A stretch of DNA of 64,000 nt from Tenacibaculum caenipelagi (GTDB lineage Bacteria; Bacteroidota; Bacteroidia; Flavobacteriales; Flavobacteriaceae), in assembly GCF_004363005.1 (NCBI RefSeq), contig NZ_SNYH01000002.1:434001-498000 (forward strand), in the 5' to 3' direction. This document shows, piece by piece, positions 26,795-34,479 of the stretch; position 1 is the first letter of the stretch; each line of letters starts with the position of its first letter. The position numbers and the translations under genes were made by a program. Below the pieces are notes generated by a model. That model was not told where the DNA came from. It was given only the letters and a program-made list of their open reading frames with translations, and did not search any database.

Positions 26795-27280
26795 ATGTAC
26801 GCAATCGTAGAGATAGCAGGGCAACAATTTAAAGTAGCAAAAGACCAAAAAGTATACGTACACCGTTTACCAGAAGCAGAAGGATCAGAAGTAACTTTTG
26901 ATAAAGTAATGCTTGTTGAAGATAACGGAAACGTTACTATTGGCGCCCCAGCTATAGAAGGTGCAGGAGTAACTGCAAAAATTTTAGGTCACTTAAAAGG
27001 TGATAAAGTAATCGTTTTCAAAAAGAAAAGAAGAAAAGGTTACAAAAAGAAAAATGGACACAGACAGTATTTAACTGAAATCCAAATTGAAGGAATTGCT
27101 ACTTCTGGTGTTAAAAAGGCAGCGGCTAAAAAAGAAGCTCCTAAAGCAGAGGTAAAAGCTGAATCGAATGATTTAAGTTCTATGACTGTTGCAGAATTAA
27201 AAGCTTTAGCTAAAGAAAAAGGTATCTCAGGATACACATCTTTAAAGAAGGCTGAATTAATTGAAGCGTTAAGTAAATAA
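26795..27280 (+). CDS. rplU: 50S ribosomal protein L21 with C-terminal Rho-N/SAP-like extension
   Basis: A 161-residue protein. Residues 1-104 are L21 ([35 protein letters not shown]), which binds 23S rRNA in the 50S subunit. L21 is normally about 103 residues. Here an Ala/Lys-rich linker (about 107-127) leads to a compact helical segment (about 128-161) reading [20 protein letters not shown] and ending ELIEALSK. This resembles the Rho N-terminal/SAP/LEM-like helix-extended-loop-helix fold that binds nucleic acid. The extension is in frame and shares the basic/acidic style of the rest. L27 follows 22 bases later, the standard order. Confidence 0.93.
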   Translation: MYAIVEIAGQQFKVAKDQKVYVHRLPEAEGSEVTFDKVMLVEDNGNVTIGAPAIEGAGVTAKILGHLKGDKVIVFKKKRRKGYKKKNGHRQYLTEIQIEGIATSGVKKAAAKKEAPKAEVKAESNDLSSMTVAELKALAKEKGISGYTSLKKAELIEALSK

Positions 27281-27302
27281 TTAACTTTAAAAACTTACAA
27301 AG

Positions 27303-27563
27303 ATGGCTCATAAGAAAGGTGTCGGTAGTTCGAAGAACGGTCGTGAATCGGAATCGAAACGATTAGGAGTAAAGATTTTTGGAGGACAAGCTGCAATTGC
27401 AGGTAACATTATTGTTCGTCAAAGAGGAACTCAACATAATCCAGGTGAAAATGTTTACATGGGTAAAGATCATACTTTACATGCTAAAGTTGATGGTGTT
27501 GTAAAATTCCAAAAGAAAAGAGATAACAAATCATATGTTTCTGTAACTCCATTCGAGGCTTAA
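27303..27563 (+). CDS. rpmA: 50S ribosomal protein L27
   Basis: An 86-residue L27 beginning [20 protein letters not shown], with [22 protein letters not shown]. The N-terminus reaches the peptidyl transferase centre. It has no cleavable N-terminal extension of the Firmicutes type. It lies downstream of rplU in the conserved pair and is followed by a terminator. Confidence 0.97.
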   Translation: MAHKKGVGSSKNGRESESKRLGVKIFGGQAAIAGNIIVRQRGTQHNPGENVYMGKDHTLHAKVDGVVKFQKKRDNKSYVSVTPFEA

Positions 27564-27587
27564 GAAACTAACTGATTAAGATAAATT

Positions 27588-27619
27588 AAAGCTCAAGCAT
27601 TATATGTTTGAGCTTTTTT
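27588..27619 (+). terminator. Terminator of the rplU-rpmA operon
   Basis: Stem AAAGCTCAA / TTGAGCTTT with an 11-base loop and a T6 run, 25 bases after the rpmA stop. Confidence 0.8.
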
Positions 27620-27650
27620 GTTGTTGTAGAAATAGAGTTGTGTTTATTGC

Positions 27651-27747
27651 AAAAAAAAAAACACCACTCAAAAAAGTGGTGTTTTGTAACTTAATATCAT
27701 TATTGATTAATCCCCCAATTTATCAATATGATTCCCCTTGTGTATTA
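27651..27747 (-). ncRNA. Candidate small RNA next to LytTR system (minus strand)
   Basis: Proposed from signals only. On the minus strand a -7-like GATATTTG (27753-27760, 7 of 8 matches to TAnnTTTG) would start a transcript near 27747. It would carry a small 5' hairpin (GTGTA/TACAC, 27740-27750), the tracts AAGGGGAA (about 27733-27738) and TTGGGGGATT (about 27711-27717), and would end at a strong hairpin plus T-run at 27685-27651. The length is about 97 bases with no credible reading frame. A LytTR-like direct repeat lies 36-70 bases upstream of the -7 element. No gene on the minus strand otherwise needs this terminator. Transcription is untested. Confidence 0.35.
27657..27685 (-). terminator. 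Minus-strand terminator with no assigned gene
   Basis: Inverted repeat AAAACACCACT / AGTGGTGTTTT (7-base loop). The longest T-run follows on the minus strand (plus-strand A run about 27651-27660), so it works best for a leftward transcript. No leftward protein gene precedes it. Confidence 0.7.
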
Positions 27748-27789
27748 CACTACAAATATCGATGTTAAATACGTGTTTTAGTAAGTGAT

Positions 27790-27823
27790 TTGTATAAATG
27801 GTGTGTTTTTTTGTATAAATGGT
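27790..27823. repeat. Exact 13-bp direct repeat with 21-bp period, likely LytTR operator
   Basis: TTGTATAAATGGT occurs exactly at 27790-27802 and 27811-27823, 21 bp apart. Read on the minus strand each copy contains ACCATTTAT, which matches 8 of 9 positions of the general LytTR half-site [TA][AC][CA]GTTN[AG][TG]. LytTR domains bind direct repeats about two helical turns apart. The site lies about 110 bases upstream of the LytTR regulator gene and about 30 bases upstream of the -7 element of the candidate leftward small RNA. Confidence 0.6.
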
Positions 27824-27909
27824 AAACAGATTATGTTTCTGCCCTGATTTAATATTACTCTTTTATTAAAATCACAATTTATATATTTTATTATTAAAAT
27901 ATTATCTGT

Positions 27910-27917
27910 TACATTTG
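27910..27917 (+). promoter_or_regulatory. -7 promoter element for LytTR regulator-kinase operon
   Basis: TACATTTG, an exact TAnnTTTG match, 14 bases before the first ATG of the regulator. Confidence 0.55.
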
Positions 27918-27931
27918 GGTTAAATGTATGT

Positions 27932-28669
27932 ATGATGTTAAGAGCTGTAATTGTTGATGACGAACCAAAAGCAATCCAAGGACTTTCTTGGGAATTGTCG
28001 AGTTTTAATAATGATATAGAAATTATTGAAACATTTACTGAGGCAGAAAAGGCAATAAAATATATTAATGAAAATGTGATTGATTGTCTTTTTTTAGATA
28101 TTGAAATGCCAACAATGGATGGTTTTCAGTTATTGGAAAAATTAGAGAATAGAGATTTCGCTATTGTTATCACCACGGCATATAATGAATATGCTATTAA
28201 AGCATTAAAAAACCAAGCAATAGATTATTTGCTTAAGCCTATAGATTCTGACGATTTAGAAGAAACAATAACTAGGATTAAGAGTTATCATAAAAAATAT
28301 GATAATACCGAAAAGTTTGAGAAAATTCTGTCAAACTTCAATAAAAAGTTTAATAGGAGAAAAATAACAATCAATACAGATGGAAAGTTAGTCTTTTTAT
28401 CTGAAGACGAAATATTGTTTGTCGAATCTGATGGTAACTATTCTACGATACATACTTCTGGAAATAAGAAGATAGTGGTTACCAAAAAACTTAAAGAGAT
28501 AGGTTTATTACTTCCTGACGATTATTTTTTTAGAATACATAATTCATTCATTATCAACTTAAATAAAATTAAAGAGTTTTTAAAATCTGATGGTTATGTT
28601 GTGCTAGAAAATAACCATAAAATTCCAGTGTCCCGTCAAAGAAAATCAGACTTCTTAGAAAAATTTTAA
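27932..28669 (+). CDS. LytTR-family response regulator
   Basis: A 245-residue two-component regulator. The receiver domain (about 3-120) has the acidic pair VDDE, the phosphoacceptor Asp56 (FLDIEMPTMDGF) and the conserved Lys in LLKPID. The C-terminal LytTR DNA-binding domain (about 140-243) contains ITINTDGKLVFLSEDEILFV, the Asn-Tyr/His signature GNYSTIHTSG and the RIHNSFIINLNKI segment. An ATG at 27935 is an alternative start. The stop overlaps the kinase ATG by one base (TAATG), so both are made together. A 21-bp-period repeat upstream suggests autoregulation or control of a neighbour (inference). Confidence 0.93.
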   Translation: MMLRAVIVDDEPKAIQGLSWELSSFNNDIEIIETFTEAEKAIKYINENVIDCLFLDIEMPTMDGFQLLEKLENRDFAIVITTAYNEYAIKALKNQAIDYLLKPIDSDDLEETITRIKSYHKKYDNTEKFEKILSNFNKKFNRRKITINTDGKLVFLSEDEILFVESDGNYSTIHTSGNKKIVVTKKLKEIGLLLPDDYFFRIHNSFIINLNKIKEFLKSDGYVVLENNHKIPVSRQRKSDFLEKF

Positions 28670-30591
28670 TGAAACAGCTAATAAATTTTATACTCCTTTT
28701 TTATACAGTGTTTTTATGTTATTCACAACAAGAAAGCAAAAGTATAGATAGCTTAATTCATATAGCCGTTACAAAAAAAATTGATGATTACTATGATTTG
28801 CACCGTTTCTTTGAAAAAAAACGATTTTCTAAAACAGAAATAGATTTTCTTTTAGAGGAGAGTATAAAAAGTGATTACAAGCTTGGTGAAATTTATGCAT
28901 ATAATTTATTTGGTAGAAATTATAGGAATAATGCATATTTCGACGCTTCTGTAGAAAGTTATATGAAAGCGCTAGAACTGTCTAGAGCAATAAAGAATGT
29001 CAATGCAGAGGTTGTTACACTAAATCAAATAGGAGTAGTATATAGGCGACAAGATAAGATTAGAAGTGCGTTAAACTACCATCAAATGGCATTAGAATTA
29101 GCTGATAAAATTGAAATGCCTGATGAAGATACGAAGATAAGTATTAGTATCTCAAATAACAGTATTGGTAATATATATCTTGCGTTGAAACAATATCAAC
29201 TAGCGCTTGAAAAGTTTAAAAAAGCAATAATAACTCAAGAAAAGTTTGATAACAAAAGAGGAATTGCGATTAATTACCAAAACATGGGGGTTGCCTTTAA
29301 AAATTTAGGGGATATCGATGCTGCACTAGAACATTATTATAAGTCATTAGCATACAACCTAGAAATTAAATCAGACTTAGGAATTGTTATATGTCACCAA
29401 AGTATTAGTGAGGTTTTAATATTGCAAGGGAAGTATGATGAGGCATATAAATACATAAGTGAAGTTGTGCCAATTTCTGAAAGAGTAGGGAACCAATATT
29501 ACACTTCTGAAGTGTACGCTACTTTAGGGAACGTACAATTAAAGCTAGATAGTTTAAATGAAGCGAAGGTAAATTTAGAAAAAGGCTTAGCAATAGCTAA
29601 AGAACATAAAATTCCTTCAGGAATCAATCAATCAAACCTATATCTGGCTGAATTGTACGAGAAAAAGAGAGAGTACAAAAAAGCATATGAATTTTATAAA
29701 AGGGCAATTGAAGGAGAGAAAAAGACCTTTAATGATAAGAATATTTCGTATGTAAATAACTTAATTAATAAATACGATAACGAAGTAAGTAGTAATAAGA
29801 TTAGAAGTTTAGCAAAAGAAAATGAGATTGCCAAGCTAAAGCTTTTAAGAAATAGAAATATTTTAATAATAACACTTGTTTCTATAGCCTTGTTAGGTGT
29901 TTTATTGTATTCTATGTATAGACAGCGATTGTTGAATAATGATAAGAAAATATTGAAGTTAGAACAAGAAGCTTTAAGAATTCAGATGAATCCTCATTTT
30001 GTTTTCAATGCTTTAAATTCAATTAAGTTATATATTATTAACAATGAACAAAAGAATGCTGTTCATTATCTGAATAAGTTTTCAAAGTTAATACGAAGTA
30101 TTTTAGAATCTTCATCTGTAAAAGAAGTGACTTTAAGTGAAGAGTTAAAAACAATGAACTTATACATGAGTATAGAAAATATTCGATTTTCTAATGAAAT
30201 TAATTATATAGAAAAGGTTGATTCTGATGTAAATATAGAAAGGATAAAAGTGCCACCTTTAATTTTACAACCCTTCTTAGAAAACTCAATTTGGCATGGT
30301 TTATCATCAAAAAAAGGGAAAAAGGAAGTTGAATTGTCTGTAAATAAAATATCTGACGAGTTTATTCAGATTGATATTATTGATAATGGTATTGGACGTA
30401 ATGCGGCTATGAATATAAAACAGAGTAAGTCTTTAAACCGAAAATCAATAGGGGTAGATTTGACAAAAGAAAGATTGCAAAACTTTACGAATGAGTTTAA
30501 AAATAAATATACTATAGTTTATACGGATTTGACCAATAAAGAAGGGAAGGTTATCGGGACAAAAGTTTCGTTAATAATTCCTATATGTTAA
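28669..30591 (+). CDS. TPR-containing sensor histidine kinase (LytS-type His_kinase)
   Basis: A 640-residue membrane kinase. A signal or anchor sequence (about 1-20) precedes roughly six tetratricopeptide repeats in the periplasm (about 75-370; AYFDASVESYMKALELSRAI is typical), one transmembrane helix (about 398-418; ILIITLVSIALLGVLLYSMY) and a His_kinase domain with the phosphoacceptor His443 in IQMNPHFVFNALNSIK. The ATPase domain has PPLILQPFLENSIWHGLSS and DNGIGRN. It is the cognate partner of the preceding regulator. TPR sensors of this type are common in Bacteroidota, and their signals are mostly unknown. The last four bases overlap the convergent dinB stop region. Confidence 0.92.
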   Translation: MKQLINFILLFYTVFLCYSQQESKSIDSLIHIAVTKKIDDYYDLHRFFEKKRFSKTEIDFLLEESIKSDYKLGEIYAYNLFGRNYRNNAYFDASVESYMKALELSRAIKNVNAEVVTLNQIGVVYRRQDKIRSALNYHQMALELADKIEMPDEDTKISISISNNSIGNIYLALKQYQLALEKFKKAIITQEKFDNKRGIAINYQNMGVAFKNLGDIDAALEHYYKSLAYNLEIKSDLGIVICHQSISEVLILQGKYDEAYKYISEVVPISERVGNQYYTSEVYATLGNVQLKLDSLNEAKVNLEKGLAIAKEHKIPSGINQSNLYLAELYEKKREYKKAYEFYKRAIEGEKKTFNDKNISYVNNLINKYDNEVSSNKIRSLAKENEIAKLKLLRNRNILIITLVSIALLGVLLYSMYRQRLLNNDKKILKLEQEALRIQMNPHFVFNALNSIKLYIINNEQKNAVHYLNKFSKLIRSILESSSVKEVTLSEELKTMNLYMSIENIRFSNEINYIEKVDSDVNIERIKVPPLILQPFLENSIWHGLSSKKGKKEVELSVNKISDEFIQIDIIDNGIGRNAAMNIKQSKSLNRKSIGVDLTKERLQNFTNEFKNKYTIVYTDLTNKEGKVIGTKVSLIIPIC

Positions 30592-31670
30592 AAATCAAAT
30601 CGTAACTGCACCCAAACAGGTTCCTTTTTCTCAGTATTTAAATTACTAAATGAAATTCCTAATAAACGAACAGAATTGTTAAGAGTATCTTGATATAGTA
30701 ACTCTTTTACAATAGGGTAGAACTCTTTTTTTAGCTGAAGATAATGGTTGGTTGTTTTACTACGAGTTTGTAGCGTAAAATCGCTGTATTTGATTTTTAG
30801 AGTAACTGTTTTTCCTTTGGTATTCGACTTTTTCATGCGACGCTCCAATTCATCAGCAATTTTTTCAAGACGTTCTAACATAAAAACTTCCGAAGATAAA
30901 TTTTCACGAAAAGTGGTTTCGGCAGCAATTGATTTTCTTGTACGGTTTGGCTTTACTTCTGAATTATGAATGCCTCTAACAATATTGTAATAATGTACTC
31001 CTGACTTTCCAAATAATTTGGAAAGTTCTTCTAATGATTTTTGTTTTAAATCTAATCCAGTAAAAATGCCAAGGTTATGCATTTTGGCAGCGGTTACTTT
31101 ACCCACTCCATAAAACTTATTCACGGGAAGTTGTTCTAAAAATTCAAGAACTTCTTCTGGGTTGATGGTTTTCTGCCCATTGGGTTTATTAATGTCTGAA
31201 GCTACTTTAGCGATAAATTTATTGATAGAAATCCCTGCGGATGCTCGTAATTCCAATTCATCCCAAATTCGTTGACGAATTTCTTGGGCAATCATACTAG
31301 CCGATGGATTTCCTTTTTTGTTTTCAGTAACATCTAAGTAGGCTTCGTCCAACGATAAAGGTTCTACCAAATCGGTATAATCGTAAAAAATCTTTCTAAT
31401 TTTAGATGAAATTTCTTTGTAGCGATCAAATCTTGGAGGGACGAATATAATATGTGGGCACTTTTGTTTTGCCAAAACACCACTCATGGCCGAACGTACT
31501 CCAAACTTTCGAGCTTCATAACTGGCAGCAGAAACCACACCTCTAACTTCGCTACCTCCAACAGCAACAGGTTTTCCTTGTAATTCAGGATTATCCAATT
31601 GCTCAACAGATGCATAGAAGGCATCCATATCTACATGAATAATTTTACGAAAAGGAGGTTGAAGTTCCAT
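30588..31670 (-). CDS. dinB: DNA polymerase IV (Y-family)
   Basis: A 360-residue translesion polymerase. The palm carries the catalytic acids in IIHVDMDAFYASVEQ (Asp14) and SLDEAYLDVT; VSAASYEARKFGVRSAM is the conserved finger motif. Thumb helix-hairpin-helix (FYGVGKVTAAKMHNLGI) and little-finger domain (about 240-350) follow. A C-terminal beta-clamp-like tail (WVQLRFDF) may be a clamp-binding peptide. It converges with the histidine kinase gene with 4 bases of overlap. No LexA gene or box was noticed nearby. Confidence 0.95.
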   Translation of the reverse strand: MELQPPFRKIIHVDMDAFYASVEQLDNPELQGKPVAVGGSEVRGVVSAASYEARKFGVRSAMSGVLAKQKCPHIIFVPPRFDRYKEISSKIRKIFYDYTDLVEPLSLDEAYLDVTENKKGNPSASMIAQEIRQRIWDELELRASAGISINKFIAKVASDINKPNGQKTINPEEVLEFLEQLPVNKFYGVGKVTAAKMHNLGIFTGLDLKQKSLEELSKLFGKSGVHYYNIVRGIHNSEVKPNRTRKSIAAETTFRENLSSEVFMLERLEKIADELERRMKKSNTKGKTVTLKIKYSDFTLQTRSKTTNHYLQLKKEFYPIVKELLYQDTLNNSVRLLGISFSNLNTEKKEPVWVQLRFDF

Positions 31671-31685
31671 TCTGTAAAAATAATA

Positions 31686-31713
31686 AAAGCCCTCTTAAGA
31701 TTAAGAGAGCTTT
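31686..31713 (-). terminator. Terminator of the trhO-trhP-ferredoxin operon
   Basis: Inverted repeat AAAGCTCTCTTA / TAAGAGGGCTTT on the minus strand followed by a T-rich stretch, 32 bases after the ferredoxin stop and before dinB. Confidence 0.7.
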
Positions 31714-31744
31714 GTAATAAGTCTTAGTTCTTTTTATATAAAAA

Positions 31745-31975
31745 TTATACTTGTTTTACCTCAATAATTTTAACAGGACACGCTTTTTTAGCTTCGTGAG
31801 AAGCCTCAAAAATACTGTCATCGTGTGATTTTATGGTAAAGAAACCTTTCTTTTCTGTGGAATGTAATAAAACAGATTTCCCATCCTTTTTTGACATTTG
31901 AAATTGTGCTGGGGCTAACTCCACACAATAATTACAGCCAATACATTTGTTTCTTTGTAAGGTAATTACAACCAT
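31745..31975 (-). CDS. Ferredoxin, single [4Fe-4S] type
   Basis: A 76-residue ferredoxin with ligands Cys11, Cys14, Cys17 (CIGCNYC) and Cys66 (ACPVKI), fitting one [4Fe-4S] cluster. The spacing between the third and fourth Cys is long, as in Fer4_15-type proteins. Its ATG overlaps the trhP stop by one base (TAATG), so it is coupled to a U32-family tRNA hydroxylation enzyme that itself appears to carry Fe-S ligands. It could supply electrons to, or protect the cluster of, that enzyme; this is inference from gene order. Confidence 0.88.
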   Translation of the reverse strand: MVVITLQRNKCIGCNYCVELAPAQFQMSKKDGKSVLLHSTEKKGFFTIKSHDDSIFEASHEAKKACPVKIIEVKQV

Positions 31976-33222
31976 TAGTTTTTAGCAAATTCGGTTTTTA
32001 CAATTTTGTATAACTTATCTGATGGACGAATTCTGAAATCTAGTTTCATAGTAACTTCATCTCCTTTGGTGGCGGTTTGTGCTTCTTTGTCATTCACAAA
32101 CATGCTTTTTAATTCCATTTCTTGAGCACCAGTGGTAGGTCCTGTAATTAAAATGGTGTCACCCACAGCTAAATCGTATGCTTCTATTTTAAACTCACCA
32201 ATTTCAGCTTTAGGGAAATAGTGCATTCCTTTTCCTAAGTACACTTTCTTTTGAGTAGCATGCGAACCAGGTTCTTTACTCCACTCTCCTAATTTCTGAC
32301 CTAAATAATATCCATTCCAGAAACCGCGATTGTACACTTTTTCAAGCTCTTGCATCCAGCTAATTACTTTCTCTTTGTCATAAGTTCCATTATATAAACT
32401 GTCGATAGCGTCACGATAACACTTGATAACTTTAGCGACATATTCAGGAGCACGACCGCGTCCTTCAATCTTTAAAATTTTAATGCCCGCATCTGCAACT
32501 TGATCTAAGAAATCAATGGTGCATAAATCTTTAGGAGACATGATGTACTCATTGTCTAATTCCATTTCAAAACCAGATTCCTGATCAATTACCGTATATT
32601 TTTTACGACAATTTTGTTTACAGGCTCCTCTGTTTGCAGATGAATTATGCGAGTGTAAACTCATATAGCATTTTCCTGAAACAGCCATACATAAAGCACC
32701 GTGACCAAAAATTTCAATTTCTAACAAACGACCAGAGGGTCCTTTGATTTCTTCTTTTCCAATTTGCTCAGTAATCTTTTTTACCTGACGTAAACTTAGT
32801 TCTCTACTCAATACTACCGTGTCAGCAAACATGGCGTAAAACTTAACCGTTTCGATATTGGTAATATTAATTTGCGTAGAAATATGCACTTCCATACCCT
32901 CTGCTCTTGCCATGGCAATTACAGCTTGATCCATTGCAATCACAGCAGTAATGTTCGCTTCTTTAGCTCTTTTGATTAAGGTTTTTACGATAGATAAATC
33001 ATGATCGTACACAATTGTATTTAATGTTAAATACGTACGAACATTTTTTTCAGAACATCTACGTGAAATTTCCTCTAAATCATCTAAGGTAAAATTGATA
33101 GATGCTCGAGCACGCATATTTAATTGTTCTACACCAAAATATACTGAATCACATCCGTTATCTAAAGCTGCTTGTAACGATTCAAAATTACCAGCAGGAG
33201 CCATTAACTCAATCTTTTGCAT
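31975..33222 (-). CDS. trhP: tRNA 5-hydroxyuridine modification protein TrhP (peptidase U32 family)
   Basis: A 415-residue U32-family protein of the YegQ/TrhP group, which, despite the peptidase name, takes part in prephenate-dependent 5-hydroxylation of U34 in tRNA. It begins KIELMAPAGNFESLQAALDN, has the family signature EIFGHGALCMAVSGKCYMSL, and cysteines in GACKQNC that with the preceding two fit the four Fe-S ligands. The C-terminal domain (about 330-415) is the usual U32_C. It starts with a TAATG overlap on trhO and ends with one on the ferredoxin gene, so the three genes are tightly coupled. Confidence 0.9.
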   Translation of the reverse strand: MQKIELMAPAGNFESLQAALDNGCDSVYFGVEQLNMRARASINFTLDDLEEISRRCSEKNVRTYLTLNTIVYDHDLSIVKTLIKRAKEANITAVIAMDQAVIAMARAEGMEVHISTQINITNIETVKFYAMFADTVVLSRELSLRQVKKITEQIGKEEIKGPSGRLLEIEIFGHGALCMAVSGKCYMSLHSHNSSANRGACKQNCRKKYTVIDQESGFEMELDNEYIMSPKDLCTIDFLDQVADAGIKILKIEGRGRAPEYVAKVIKCYRDAIDSLYNGTYDKEKVISWMQELEKVYNRGFWNGYYLGQKLGEWSKEPGSHATQKKVYLGKGMHYFPKAEIGEFKIEAYDLAVGDTILITGPTTGAQEMELKSMFVNDKEAQTATKGDEVTMKLDFRIRPSDKLYKIVKTEFAKN

Positions 33223-34253
33223 TACTTTTTAAATTTTAAAGCTTCTGAACGTCCTTTTTTAAATATTTTATTGCTTGCGTGTTTTCCTTTACGTAATTCT
33301 TTTTGCTCTTCGTAGGGTAAATGAATGATGTCTTGGCACTCAGGAGAACAGGTATTTTCCATTTTTTCAGCACAATCATCACACTGAATGAATAATAAAT
33401 GACAACCTTCGTTGGCGCAGTTGGTATGCGTGTCACAAGGTTTTCCACATTGATGACAATTGGCAATTACATCATCAGAAATTTTTTCAGCTCTTCGGTG
33501 GTCAAAGACAAAATTTTTACCTAAAAATTTATTTTCTAAACCTTCATCTTTTACCTGACGAGTATATTCAATAATCCCTCCTTCTAACTGAAAAACATTT
33601 TTAAAACCTTTGTGTTTGTAATAGGCAGATGCTTTTTCACATCGAATTCCACCTGTACAATACATTAATAAGTTTTTATCTTCTTTATGGTCTTTTAAAT
33701 CTTCTTCAATAATATCTAAAGAATCTCTAAACGTATCAACATCTGGAGTTATAGCTCCATCAAAATGCCCAATTTCACTTTCGTAATGGTTACGCATATC
33801 TACACAAATAGTGTTAGGATTTGCTAGCATGTCATTAAATTCTTTTGCATTTAAATGTACTCCTTTATCAGTTACATCAAAAGTGTCGTCATTTAATCCG
33901 TCAGCAACAATTTTGTTACGAACTTTTACTTTTAGTTTTAAAAAGGATTTATTATCGTGCTCAATAGCTACGTTTAAGCGAATTCCATTTAAAAAAGAAA
34001 TACTATCTAACTGTTTTTTTAAAGTTAGAAAGTTTTCTGAGGGAACAGATATTTGGGCATTAATACCTTCGTAAGAAACGTAGGTTCTTCCTAATACATC
34101 TAGTTCATTCCATTCTAGGAATAATTTATTTCTAAATAAAGTTGGATTTTCTATCTTATGATATTGATAGAATGAAATAGTAATACGGTCTTTACCCGCG
34201 TCGTCAATTAATTTAGCGCGCTCTTCTGCGCTTAACTTGTTGTACAGTTGCAT
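33222..34253 (-). CDS. trhO: tRNA uridine(34) hydroxylase TrhO (rhodanese domain)
   Basis: About 343 residues. It has an N-terminal acylphosphatase-like domain (GRTYVSYEGINAQISVP), a rhodanese domain with the active-site loop CTGGIRC (first Cys about residue 199) and a C-terminal zinc-like Cys cluster (CHQCGKPCDTHTNCANEGCH). TrhO makes 5-hydroxyuridine in tRNA using molecular oxygen. The start at 34251-34253 (MQLYNKLSAEERAKLID) matches the family; an upstream in-frame ATG adds eight residues. It heads an operon with trhP, so both the oxygen-dependent and oxygen-independent routes are encoded together. A -7 promoter lies upstream. Confidence 0.93.
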   Translation of the reverse strand: MQLYNKLSAEERAKLIDDAGKDRITISFYQYHKIENPTLFRNKLFLEWNELDVLGRTYVSYEGINAQISVPSENFLTLKKQLDSISFLNGIRLNVAIEHDNKSFLKLKVKVRNKIVADGLNDDTFDVTDKGVHLNAKEFNDMLANPNTICVDMRNHYESEIGHFDGAITPDVDTFRDSLDIIEEDLKDHKEDKNLLMYCTGGIRCEKASAYYKHKGFKNVFQLEGGIIEYTRQVKDEGLENKFLGKNFVFDHRRAEKISDDVIANCHQCGKPCDTHTNCANEGCHLLFIQCDDCAEKMENTCSPECQDIIHLPYEEQKELRKGKHASNKIFKKGRSEALKFKK

Positions 34254-34307
34254 GCTATACTTTTTTAAGTTAAACAATTATGTTATGATTTTAATAAAAA
34301 ATCGATG

Positions 34308-34315
34308 CAAATGTA
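34308..34315 (-). promoter_or_regulatory. -7 promoter element for trhO operon
   Basis: TACATTTG on the minus strand, exact TAnnTTTG match, giving a leader of roughly 45-50 bases before the trhO ATG. The remaining spacer to asd (34316-34479) is AT-rich with only an imperfect -7 (AACCTTTG, 34431-34438) for asd. Confidence 0.6.
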
Positions 34316-34479
34316 CTGATTTTTTGAGTTTTAGTGTTTAAAACAATACTATTTAAGCTAAAATGGTATATTTTTTAAATTTTAACGTATTTTTTCTAGC
34401 AAAAGAGATACAACCAATTTGTTTTTTTTAAACCTTTGTAGCATACAAACAATAAATTTTATACTCAAATAGCAAAAAA

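Noticed and set aside
27711..27738. G-quadruplex on the minus strand from GGGG and GGGGG tracts
   Set aside because: Only two G-tracts are present; four are needed for an intramolecular quadruplex.
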